Origin: Brevinematales bacterium
Lineage (GTDB): Bacteria; Spirochaetota; Brevinematia; Brevinematales; GWF1-51-8
DNA length: 42,013 bases
Assembly (NCBI GenBank): GCA_013177895.1
Contig: JABLXV010000026.1
Coordinates: forward strand, 1 to 42,013
Direction of reading: 5' to 3'
Part shown: one piece after another, positions 33,649 through 39,989 of the stretch
Position numbering within the stretch: position 1 is the first letter of the stretch
Layout of the letters: every line of letters begins with the position of its first letter
The notes under the pieces: model-generated
Database searches by the model: none
What the model saw: the letters and a program-made list of their open reading frames with translations, nothing else
What the model was told of the DNA's origin: nothing
Program-made: the position numbers and the translations under genes

Positions 33649-33676
33649 ATTTTATCATACTTTTCCCATTATTCAA
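33649..33676 (-). promoter_or_regulatory. Promoter of the DUF4175 operon
   Basis: On the minus strand, TTGAAT (33671-33676), a 16-bp spacer and an extended -10, TGATAAAAT (33649-33657). It is the only good match ahead of the three-gene operon. Confidence 0.55.
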
Positions 33677-33708
33677 ATAGTTTTCACATGTTAAAAACAA
33701 TCCGGGGT

Positions 33709-33729
33709 ATCCTTCGACCGGCTCAGGAT
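33709..33729. repeat. Short intergenic palindrome (ATCCT...AGGAT type)
   Basis: ATCCT and AGGAT flank a TCGACCGGCTC core. This is related to the palindrome at 1705-1734. It opens a ~330-bp gene-free repeat cluster that extends to 34035. Confidence 0.5.
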
Positions 33730-33769
33730 GACGGGTGGATTGACGAAGACGGAAATTTAAATATTTTCC

Positions 33770-33897
33770 GTCACTGCGATGAGCAAAGCGAAGAAGCAGT
33801 CAATCTAACTATATACAATATAAACAGATAGATTGCGTCGGCTATGGTTCGGCAAGCTCACCATGACGCCTCGCAATGACAAAAACAGTTCCTCAAC
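33770..33897. repeat. Composite inverted-repeat element, copy 2 (reverse orientation)
   Basis: 33770-33806 (GTCACTGCGATGAGCAAAGC... to ...CAATCT) and 33830-33880 (AGATTGC... to ...CTCGCAATGAC) are imperfect inverse arms around ~23 bp of AT-rich DNA. Read on the minus strand it follows copy 1 (12851-12967) from end to end, including 17 bp outside one arm (33881-33897), though the two copies differ in the middle of one arm. Confidence 0.75.
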
Positions 33898-34035
33898 AAG
33901 CTTAAATGGGTGCATCCTTCGACATCCCGCTGAACGCGGGACCTGTCAACCTTCTGCCGAAGGTAGAAGGCAGGCAAGCGCTCATCCTTTGACCCGCCCA
34001 TAATGACTAGATGCGAGGCTCGGGATGACGGATGG
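33898..34035. repeat. Gene-free palindrome-rich stretch
   Basis: Contains CCCGC-TGAAC-GCGGG (33926-33940), a CCTTCT...AGAAGG hairpin at about 33951-33971, a CATCCTTCGAC motif and a GGGATGACGGATGGG end. These look like more members of the palindromic families above, spliced together. I see no gene; an upstream ATG at 34032 in the folD frame would read from this repeat and is not used. Confidence 0.5.
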
Positions 34036-34097
34036 GTTTTCCTCCGCGAACTTTGCGTTTTTCGCCCGCACCATGTAAAATATCACCGGAGAGAAAA

Positions 34098-34958
34098 ATG
34101 ATATTAGACGGTAAGGCTCTCGCGGCGATAGAACGCGAAAAAATCAAGGAAGAAGTCCGCAAGCTCGGGATACAGCCCGGCCTCGCGGTGGTGCTGATCG
34201 GCGACGACTCCGCGTCACAAAGCTACGTCAACTCGAAGGAGAAAGCGTGCGTTGAGCTCGGTTTCCTGTCGCGCGTCATGCGTCTCCCCGTGTCCACCCC
34301 CGAAGCGGAACTCCTCCAATTAGTCATGGACTTGAACTCCGATAAGGCGATCAACGGTATCCTCGTACAGCTCCCGTTACCGGGGCATATCGACGAGAAC
34401 CTGATTATCGACGCCATCCACCCGGATAAGGACGTGGACTGTTTCCACCCGTTCAACTTCGGCCGCCTGTTTATCGGCAGCCAGATCATCGAGCCGTGCA
34501 CCCCCAAGGGTATTATGCGATTATTGGAACATTATATGATAGAGGTCAAGGGCAAGAATGCCGTGGTGATCGGCAGAAGCAATATCGTCGGCAAGCCGGT
34601 CGCGATGCTCCTGATGCAGAGACATGCCACGGTCACGATCGCGCACTCGCGCACGGTCGACCTGCCCTCGGTCTGCCGGAACGCGGACATACTGGTCGCG
34701 GCGGTGGGGAAACCCCTGATGGTGAAGGGAGACTGGGTCAAGGAAGGCGCGGTGGTGATCGATGTCGGTACGAACCGTGTCCCGGACAGCACGCGCCCCA
34801 AGGGTTACCGTATGGCCGGCGACGTCGATTTCGCGGAAGTCGAGCCGAAGGTATCGGCGATAACCCCCGTACCCGGCGGCATCGGCCCGATGACAATCGC
34901 GATGCTGATGTCGAACACGCTCGCGCTCGCGAAGTACGCCCATGGGATAAAAGATTGA
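34098..34958 (+). CDS. folD: Methylenetetrahydrofolate dehydrogenase / cyclohydrolase
   Basis: FolD interconverts 5,10-methylene-, methenyl- and 10-formyl-tetrahydrofolate in the cytoplasm. The 286-residue length is standard. Visible motifs are SYVNSKEKACVELGF (catalytic Lys), GILVQLPLPGHI, HPDKDVDCFHPFNFGRL, CTPKGIMRLLEHY, VIGRSNIVGKPVAMLL (NADP loop) and the signature PVPGGIGPMTIAMLM. GGAGAG precedes ATG 34098 by 4 nt; a reading from 34032 would add 22 residues from the repeat cluster. The TGA overlaps the TTG of rsmI as TTGA. Confidence 0.96.
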   Translation: MILDGKALAAIEREKIKEEVRKLGIQPGLAVVLIGDDSASQSYVNSKEKACVELGFLSRVMRLPVSTPEAELLQLVMDLNSDKAINGILVQLPLPGHIDENLIIDAIHPDKDVDCFHPFNFGRLFIGSQIIEPCTPKGIMRLLEHYMIEVKGKNAVVIGRSNIVGKPVAMLLMQRHATVTIAHSRTVDLPSVCRNADILVAAVGKPLMVKGDWVKEGAVVIDVGTNRVPDSTRPKGYRMAGDVDFAEVEPKVSAITPVPGGIGPMTIAMLMSNTLALAKYAHGIKD

Positions 34959-35650
34959 GCGGCATCCTCTATGTGGTCGCCACCCCTATCGGCAACCTCG
35001 GGGATATCACGCTCCGCGCGCTGGAAACGCTCAAGTCGGTCGATATGATCGCGTGCGAGAACCCGGTGCATAGCCTGAAACTGCTCAATCACTTCGAGAT
35101 AAAGAAACGGTTATTGGAATACTCCCCGGCGAACGAGGCGAACAGCGCGAAGGGGATTGTCAGTCTGCTGAAGGACGGGAAGAATATCGCGCTTGTATCC
35201 GACTCCGGTACGCCGTGCGTATCCGACCCCGGCACACGTCTGACGCATCTCGCGGCGGAGGAAGGAATTACGATCGTACCGTTACCCGGGGCGTCGGCGC
35301 TCACGGCGCTTCTTTCAGCCGGAGGGTTTCCCGCCGACAGGGCGGTATTCCTCGGCTTCCTCTCGAAAAAGGAAGGCAAGGCGATGAAGGAACTCGCCGC
35401 ATTCCGCGAGATAGAGTGCGTGATCACCGTCTATGTTTCGTCGCACCAGTTAAAAAAGATACTCGGATGCATTAATAAAATATTCGGAAATGTCGAAATT
35501 ATAATAGGAAGGGAGATGACTAAGGTGAACGAGGAGTTTATCCGCGGAAGGGCGGACGAGCTTCGGGAACGCCCCATCACCGAAAAAGGAGAGTTCGCGA
35601 TACTGATCAATAACCACCGCGAACGGAAAAAAGTTGAGGACGAGGACTGA
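34955..35650 (+). CDS. rsmI: 16S rRNA (cytidine-1402-2'-O)-methyltransferase
   Basis: RsmI methylates the ribose of C1402 in the decoding centre of 16S rRNA. The tetrapyrrole-methylase fold begins LYVVATPIGNLGDITLRALE. Also visible are NIALVSDSGTPCVSDPGTRL (usually GTPGISDPG), VPLPGASALTALLSAGGFP, FLGFLSKKEGK and GREMTKVNEEFIRG. The usual AEDTRHT...LLNHF segment is changed to CENPVHSLKLLNHF. The protein has 231 residues against 270-290 typical, because it ends in KVEDED without the C-terminal extension. The start is TTG 34955, overlapping the folD stop. Confidence 0.9.
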   Translation: MSGILYVVATPIGNLGDITLRALETLKSVDMIACENPVHSLKLLNHFEIKKRLLEYSPANEANSAKGIVSLLKDGKNIALVSDSGTPCVSDPGTRLTHLAAEEGITIVPLPGASALTALLSAGGFPADRAVFLGFLSKKEGKAMKELAAFREIECVITVYVSSHQLKKILGCINKIFGNVEIIIGREMTKVNEEFIRGRADELRERPITEKGEFAILINNHRERKKVEDED

Positions 35651-35719
35651 GGATTGACCGCCGGATGCAAGATTTTTCCGGCAAGGGATAAGAAAAGAAA
35701 AAAGAGACGTTTTGAAATA

Positions 35720-35747
35720 TAAAGAATATCGGGGTAGTGACCGATAA
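35720..35747 (+). promoter_or_regulatory. Sigma-28 (FliA) promoter of flgM
   Basis: TAAA (35720-35723), a 16-bp spacer and ACCGATAA (35740-35747), against the sigma-28 consensus TAAA-N15/16-GCCGATAA (11 of 12 positions). It lies 25 bp before the flgM ATG. It is the only such site I found in the window. Confidence 0.7.
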
Positions 35748-35772
35748 TATATTGTGAGGAAGGAGGTTTCCT

Positions 35773-36063
35773 ATGGAAATCAACGGATTAGGCGGAATTA
35801 GACCGATTGACAATACCAACAAGCCCAATAAAGTGAACTTAAAGAGCGACAGCCTCGAATCGGGGTCCGATAAATTGGAGATCTCCGACGAAGCAAAGAA
35901 ACTCGCGGAGCTTTCAAAATACCAGCAGGTGGTGAATAACGCCCCGGACGTCCGTGAAGAAAAACTCGCCGAAGTGAAAGCTAAACTCGAAAGCGGCGCC
36001 TATAACAACGAAGAAGTGATGAACGCAGTCGCCGAGAAACTAATGAAGGTATTGGGATTGTAG
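35773..36063 (+). CDS. flgM: FlgM-like anti-sigma-28 factor
   Basis: A 96-residue protein. FlgM binds and blocks sigma-28 (FliA) until hook completion, when it is exported by the flagellar apparatus. The N-terminal half is Asn/Ser/Lys-rich and probably disordered. The C-terminal half has the helical sigma-binding pattern: DKLEISDEAKKLAEL, then VNNAPDVREEKLAEVKAKLE, SGAYNNEEVMNAVAEKLMKV. AGGAGG at 35761-35766 marks the start. The sigma-28 promoter directly upstream implies feedback on its own target, as in other bacteria. A terminator follows. Neighbours are housekeeping genes. Confidence 0.85.
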   Translation: MEINGLGGIRPIDNTNKPNKVNLKSDSLESGSDKLEISDEAKKLAELSKYQQVVNNAPDVREEKLAEVKAKLESGAYNNEEVMNAVAEKLMKVLGL

Positions 36064-36134
36064 TATGGTCAATACCGGCCGCTTCACTCCTATGAAGGCC
36101 GGATACGGATAAGACTAAACATTTTTACTGATAA

Positions 36135-36163
36135 AGAGTCCCGCTCAGCGGGGCTCTTTTTTT
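36135..36163 (+). terminator. Rho-independent terminator of flgM
   Basis: AGAGTCCCGC (36135-36144) pairs with GCGGGGCTCT (36148-36157) across a TCA loop (one G-T pair), and TTTTTTT runs to 36163. Confidence 0.92.
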
Positions 36164-36377
36164 GTTTATTGCGGGTTTCCTCTCTCGTGCGGGATAGATA
36201 GGATGACGTTCTCCTTTCGCCATCTCGGCTGCGCTCGATGCCCGGGTATGGAACCGCCCGTTCCAGAATCTCGCATAATAAGTAGAAGTATTTCAAACAT
36301 TTCATACTCATTTCTTGTTATTTCCCGATTCCGCGCTAAAATATATATAGATAGACTATTCCTCGAAGGAGTTTGCT
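36164..36377. other. Intergenic stretch before the beta-propeller gene
   Basis: About 210 bp without a gene follows the flgM terminator. It carries a palindromic patch (CATCTCGGCTGCGCTCGATG region, 36222-36241) like the dispersed repeats, and at its end a candidate promoter, TTGTTA (36315-36320), 16 bp, TAAAAT (36337-36342), then AAGGAG before the ATG. Confidence 0.45.
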
Positions 36378-37586
36378 ATGAAAGTATTCCGTACCGTTGC
36401 GCTATCCGCGCTGGTTTTCCTGTCGGCAGTATCGGCGGCATTCCCGGAGAGTAAAAAATTCAAGATCGGTAAATACAATACCATCCTGTTAATTACCCTC
36501 AGCAAGGAGGGCTCGTCCTTCGCGGTCAACTACCAACTGAAGGGGAAGGACTATCTGAATATTAACGGGAAGCAATACGGCGGGTATGATATCGGCGGGG
36601 CTGCGGTATTATCCGCCGACGACTCGAAGTTCGGGTTCGGTTATGAAAAGGACGGGAAATGGTATATGAATGTGAACGGGACGATTTACGATGCTTATGA
36701 AAATGCCGGGGTGCTGAAATATTCCCGCGACGGTTCGAGTTTCGGTTATAATTACCAGAAGGGCGGGAAGAAGTATTTCATGATCAACGGCAAGTCTTAC
36801 GGCGGGTATGACGATGCCGGGAAAATTATTATATCCCCTGATGGAGGGAAATTCGGGTTCTGGTATAAGCTGAACGGTAAGTATTTCCTTAATATAAGCG
36901 GTAATGAGTATGGGGGGTATCAATGGGCGGACGACCCGATGTTTTCCATCGACGGTTCTCATTACGCCTATAGTTACCTGAAGGACGGGAAACGTACCAT
37001 CATACTGAACGGCGAGGTATTCGGGGAGTACGAGGGTGTGGGCTCGTTTGCGTTTTCCGCCGACGGCGGCGTGCTCGCGTTTAATTATATGCAGAACCAC
37101 GAGTGGTATGTCAATGTAAACGGTACAGTTTACTACGGCTACAATATGGCGTCCATCCCGGCAGTTTCTCCCGACGGGAAAAAGTTCGCGTTCTGGTACG
37201 AGTATGGGGATAACCCCGGAACAGGAAAGGGTTATGTCAATATGAACGGGACTTCTCATGGCGGATATTACGAGGGGTGGAGTTATGCATTCTCGCCGGA
37301 CTGTACGTCCTATGCCATCAGCTACTGGAAGGGCGCCCAGACCTTCCTGGATATCAACGGGACGACCTACGGCGGGTATAAGATGGCATACGACCCGTTA
37401 TTCTCCCCCGATAGTTCGAAGTTCGGATTCCTTTACCAGCAGGGCGGTAAATGGTATGTGAATGTCAACGGGACGCAGACGAAGGGGCCGTATCAATCGG
37501 CGGCGTTCACCTTCAATCGGGATAACGCGATGGTGATCGCGTATATAAAAGGGGAGTACCTTTATTTCGAGGAACTGAAATTATAA
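36378..37586 (+). CDS. Secreted repeat protein, beta-propeller-like (402 aa)
   Basis: An exported protein of about eight repeats of ~45 residues. The signal peptide is residues 1-23. Each repeat reads roughly SxDGSKFGFxYxKDGKWYxNVNG followed by TxYGGYxxA, e.g. ADDSKFGFGYEKDGKWYMNV, SPDGGKFGFWYKLNGKYFLN, SPDSSKFGFLYQQGGKWYVN. The NG-T/K-x-Y-GGY motif at the end of each repeat is distinctive. The blade-like strand pattern suggests a propeller related to WD40/TolB-like or WG-repeat proteins, with a likely binding role outside the cytoplasm. AAGGAG precedes the ATG. No family name can be given with confidence. Confidence 0.75.
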   Translation: MKVFRTVALSALVFLSAVSAAFPESKKFKIGKYNTILLITLSKEGSSFAVNYQLKGKDYLNINGKQYGGYDIGGAAVLSADDSKFGFGYEKDGKWYMNVNGTIYDAYENAGVLKYSRDGSSFGYNYQKGGKKYFMINGKSYGGYDDAGKIIISPDGGKFGFWYKLNGKYFLNISGNEYGGYQWADDPMFSIDGSHYAYSYLKDGKRTIILNGEVFGEYEGVGSFAFSADGGVLAFNYMQNHEWYVNVNGTVYYGYNMASIPAVSPDGKKFAFWYEYGDNPGTGKGYVNMNGTSHGGYYEGWSYAFSPDCTSYAISYWKGAQTFLDINGTTYGGYKMAYDPLFSPDSSKFGFLYQQGGKWYVNVNGTQTKGPYQSAAFTFNRDNAMVIAYIKGEYLYFEELKL

Positions 37587-37641
37587 CCGATTACCGCACA
37601 CTGATAAAAAGGGAGCATTTTTATCAAATCACGTTATCTTC

Positions 37642-37669
37642 TTGCCTTCCTGTACGTACTCATTATAAT
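37642..37669 (+). promoter_or_regulatory. Promoter of the PQQ-type propeller gene
   Basis: TTGCCT (37642-37647), a 16-bp spacer and a perfect TATAAT (37664-37669), upstream of AGGAGG (37685-37690). Confidence 0.55.
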
Positions 37670-37695
37670 ATACGTTGACTAATCAGGAGGCGGAA

Positions 37696-38775
37696 ATGAG
37701 AAATATTTTAACGATGGGGATACTACTGTTATTCGCGGTTTCCCTGCAGGCTGAGCCCGGTAATGAGGTATGGAAGTTCCATACGGGGGATTACGTATTC
37801 TCCACCCCGTGCATCGTAGGAAACTGGGCGGTCTTCGGGAGCCGTGACGACTCCCTCTACTGTGTCGATATTTACCGCGGGAAACTGGTATGGCAGTTCG
37901 AAACCGGCGGCGATGTCAAAACCAGCCCCGTCTACTGGGAAAATAAAATTTATTTCGCGAGCGACGATTATTATATTTACTGCCTGAACGCCAAGACCGG
38001 CAAGGAGATATGGAAAACCCTGACCGAGGGCACCTACTTCGGAAGCCCGGTAATCGCCGACGGGAATCTCTATATCGGCGGGAAGGACGGTTTCGTATAC
38101 TGCGTGAACGCGAAGAACGGTAAGATTGTGTGGAAACACTCCATCGACGATTCGATCAGCTCCACCCCGTTCGTAACCGGCGGAAAAGTCTACTTAGGCG
38201 GGGACGACGCCAATATCTACTGCCTCAACGCGAAGGACGGTAAAGAGGTGTGGAAGTTCGCGGCGGCGGACGACGTGCTCTCCAGCCCGTGTGTGGCCGA
38301 CGGTAAGGTCTACGCCGGGGATTACGCCGGATACCTGTACTGTCTCGACGCCAAGACCGGCAAGGAGATATGGAATTTCCAATCGGACGACGTGATCTTC
38401 TCCAGCCCGTATATTTCGGACGGGAAGGTCTATTTCGGGAGCTGGGACGATAACTTTTACTGTGTGAACGCCAAGACCGGTAAGGAGATATGGAGCTTTC
38501 AGGCCGAGGATAATATCGAGACCTCCCCGGTCGTGGTAGACGGTGTGGCGATATTCGGGAGCGCGGACAGCTATGTCTACTGCGTCGATATCAAGGACGG
38601 TTCGCTGAAGTGGAAATATAAGACGGGATACGTGTTCGCGAACAACCCGACTGTCGCGTACGGGAAAGTGCTGATCGGCGGATGGGATCAGTATCTGCAC
38701 TGCATCTGGTCGGGAACCGCCCCGAAGACGGTCGCCTACCCCGTGATCAGCGGGATGTTCCAGATGAAGAAATAA
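37696..38775 (+). CDS. Secreted PQQ-type beta-propeller protein (BamB-like)
   Basis: A 359-residue exported protein with signal peptide MRNILTMGILLLFAVSLQA. It holds eight ~40-residue blades of the PQQ-enzyme repeat type: YCLNAKTGKEIWK, YCVNAKNGKIVWKHS, YCLNAKDGKEVWKF, YCLDAKTGKEIWNFQ, YCVNAKTGKEIWSFQ and related, each with the Trp docking residue. Enzymes of this class bind PQQ and calcium, but no catalytic residues are seen and the sequence is closer to the non-enzymatic BamB/propeller scaffolds. ATG 37696 follows AGGAGG by 5 nt. The terminator at 38788-38820 ends the transcript. A role in envelope or outer-membrane assembly is speculative. Confidence 0.85.
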   Translation: MRNILTMGILLLFAVSLQAEPGNEVWKFHTGDYVFSTPCIVGNWAVFGSRDDSLYCVDIYRGKLVWQFETGGDVKTSPVYWENKIYFASDDYYIYCLNAKTGKEIWKTLTEGTYFGSPVIADGNLYIGGKDGFVYCVNAKNGKIVWKHSIDDSISSTPFVTGGKVYLGGDDANIYCLNAKDGKEVWKFAAADDVLSSPCVADGKVYAGDYAGYLYCLDAKTGKEIWNFQSDDVIFSSPYISDGKVYFGSWDDNFYCVNAKTGKEIWSFQAEDNIETSPVVVDGVAIFGSADSYVYCVDIKDGSLKWKYKTGYVFANNPTVAYGKVLIGGWDQYLHCIWSGTAPKTVAYPVISGMFQMKK

Positions 38776-38783
38776 CGATCGAT

Positions 38784-38820
38784 AAAAAATAGCCGCGGAG
38801 TTTTTCCGCGGCTATTTTTT
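38784..38820. terminator. Terminator shared by the propeller gene and, originally, trxB
   Basis: AATAGCCGCGGA (38788-38799) pairs with TCCGCGGCTATT (38805-38816) across GTTTT, followed by a T-run. The upstream A-run makes it bidirectional, so it also terminates leftward transcription, which now comes through the AT-rich cassette. Confidence 0.9.
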
Positions 38821-38835
38821 ATAGTGCTATTACTT

Positions 38836-38880
38836 TTCCTTTTCCTCCAGGTACTTCTCCACCGACCACGCCGCGACAGC
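38836..38880. repeat. Outer copy of the trxB 3' end (45-bp direct repeat)
   Basis: Identical over 45 bp to 39996-40040, the end of trxB. Read on the minus strand it still codes AVAAWSVEKYLEEKE and then Lys and a stop (TAA at 38830-38832), next to the terminator. The upstream part of the gene is missing. Confidence 0.95.
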
Positions 38881-38912
38881 GCCCATGAATACATATGGTA
38901 TTTTAAAGCACG

Positions 38913-39614
38913 CTATTTACAGTTTTCTAAAAATTTCAATAAACCGAATAGTTCATTTTCATACCGGCTATGAAATTTCCTAAGTATCAGGATTACATCT
39001 TTCTGCGTTTTTTTCGGCAATTCCTTCATTATCTTTTTCAAATCATTGCGCTGACTGGCGTCCCGTAATAAAAATCCTGATATACTGATTATCGTAGAAA
39101 TATCTTTCTCAAATTTATCATTTTGCCTTTTCGGAAGTATCAATATCTTTTGTATGATGAAAGCCGCGGGTATCGGCAGTTGGATTTTCAATCCCTTGTA
39201 CTCGAATGTTAATACATTGGATTCTAAAATGTAAAGATAACGCAGCGGCAGGGCATTCAGATGCAATGAGGCAATATTTTCCGGTCTAGTTGTTCCTCGC
39301 CCCTTTTCTGAAATTAGGAATTCCAATTCAAAATCCGGATGCTGTAATTTCATCAATCCGCTTTCGGTATCGAAAGTTTTTATAAAATCAAGTTCTTTAG
39401 ATAATATATCCGGCAGGTTTATATCCATCTGATTCATCGGACGATGAATTAACAAATCGACATCCTGTGTTCTCAACATAGGAAAATCCGTTGTATCCCG
39501 ATAATATATCGAATAGAAGTATTGAGCCCAACTCCCGATAATTATAAAGTTTTCAAGTATACGCAAATCGTTCAGTTTCACAAGTAGTTTTTCAAGCAGT
39601 GGATAATTTTCCAT
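38913..39614 (-). CDS. Nucleotidyltransferase-fold protein of an AT-rich cassette
   Basis: A 233-residue protein. Residues 24-56 hold an N-terminal nucleotidyltransferase-like core: IIIGSWAQYFYSIYYRDT and then TQDVDLLIHRP, i.e. G-S followed by D-x-D, the metal/nucleotide motif. FELEFLISEKGRG may supply a further acid on the next strand. The rest is helical and unassigned. Related folds include AbiEii/MNT toxins and GSU2403-type proteins. Overlaps the upstream small gene by 23 bp, so the two are a coupled unit. AT-rich, Lys/Ile/Asn-rich composition contrasts with trxB. A toxin-antitoxin or defence role is inferred only from fold and arrangement. Confidence 0.72.
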   Translation of the reverse strand: MENYPLLEKLLVKLNDLRILENFIIIGSWAQYFYSIYYRDTTDFPMLRTQDVDLLIHRPMNQMDINLPDILSKELDFIKTFDTESGLMKLQHPDFELEFLISEKGRGTTRPENIASLHLNALPLRYLYILESNVLTFEYKGLKIQLPIPAAFIIQKILILPKRQNDKFEKDISTIISISGFLLRDASQRNDLKKIMKELPKKTQKDVILILRKFHSRYENELFGLLKFLENCK

Positions 39615-39915
39615 GTAATACTTTCTGGATTTCTTTTATTTCGTTCTTGACGTCTTTCAAGAGCTTTTGTAGTTTTTTCCTCTTTTCTATTTTGATTTCC
39701 AATTCTTTAATCTTTTCAGAGTCGGTTCCAATATATTTGTAGAAGACATTTTTAATCTGCGGATCATATTGCCCAAAATAGTAATAAATATGTTTCCCGC
39801 GTTTTCTAGGATATATACCCCCGGACGGCAGACTGGAAATCTCCTTCTCATATAGTATTTTCAGTTTCTCCTGCCGGTCACACTCTTCTTTTAGAATATA
39901 AAATACTTTCGCCAT
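39592..39915 (-). CDS. Small basic protein, partner of the nucleotidyltransferase
   Basis: A 107-residue protein. The middle (SSLPSGGIYPRKRGKHIYYY, then FGQYDPQIKNVFYKYIGTD) looks like a small beta-sheet domain seen in DUF6788-like and related proteins. It is flanked by a leading helix (LKEECDRQEKLKILYEKE) and a long Lys/Glu-rich coiled coil (SEKIKELEIKIEKRKKLQKL...). It is the first gene after the cassette promoter, with AGAGGAAG before the ATG, and overlaps the nucleotidyltransferase gene by 23 bp. It may be the antitoxin or DNA-binding partner; that is inferred. Confidence 0.6.
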   Translation of the reverse strand: MAKVFYILKEECDRQEKLKILYEKEISSLPSGGIYPRKRGKHIYYYFGQYDPQIKNVFYKYIGTDSEKIKELEIKIEKRKKLQKLLKDVKNEIKEIQKVLHGKLSTA

Positions 39916-39923
39916 ATCTTCCT

Positions 39924-39972
39924 CTTGTACAAGAATATATAATAATATACATCATATTGTACACTAAGTCAA
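39924..39972 (-). promoter_or_regulatory. Cassette promoter with TGTACA operator-like sites
   Basis: On the minus strand, TTGACT (39967-39972), a 17-bp spacer and TATATT (39944-39949). TTGTACA (39957-39963) lies in the spacer, and CTTGTACAAG, a perfect 10-bp palindrome (39924-39933), lies downstream near the ribosome-binding site, 32 bp away (about three helical turns). Confidence 0.6.
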
Positions 39973-39989
39973 TAAATATTCTAAGATTA

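Noticed and set aside
34032-34097. Longer folD start at 34032
   Set aside because: It would add 22 residues from repeat DNA; GGAGAG and the family start support 34098.
35660-35682. GCCGGA...TCCGGC hairpin after rsmI as a terminator
   Set aside because: The stem is short and no T-run follows; the next real terminator is after flgM.
36203-36454. 83-codon plus-strand frame between flgM and the beta-propeller gene
   Set aside because: It overlaps the promoter, ribosome-binding site and signal peptide of the next gene in another frame and has no start site support.
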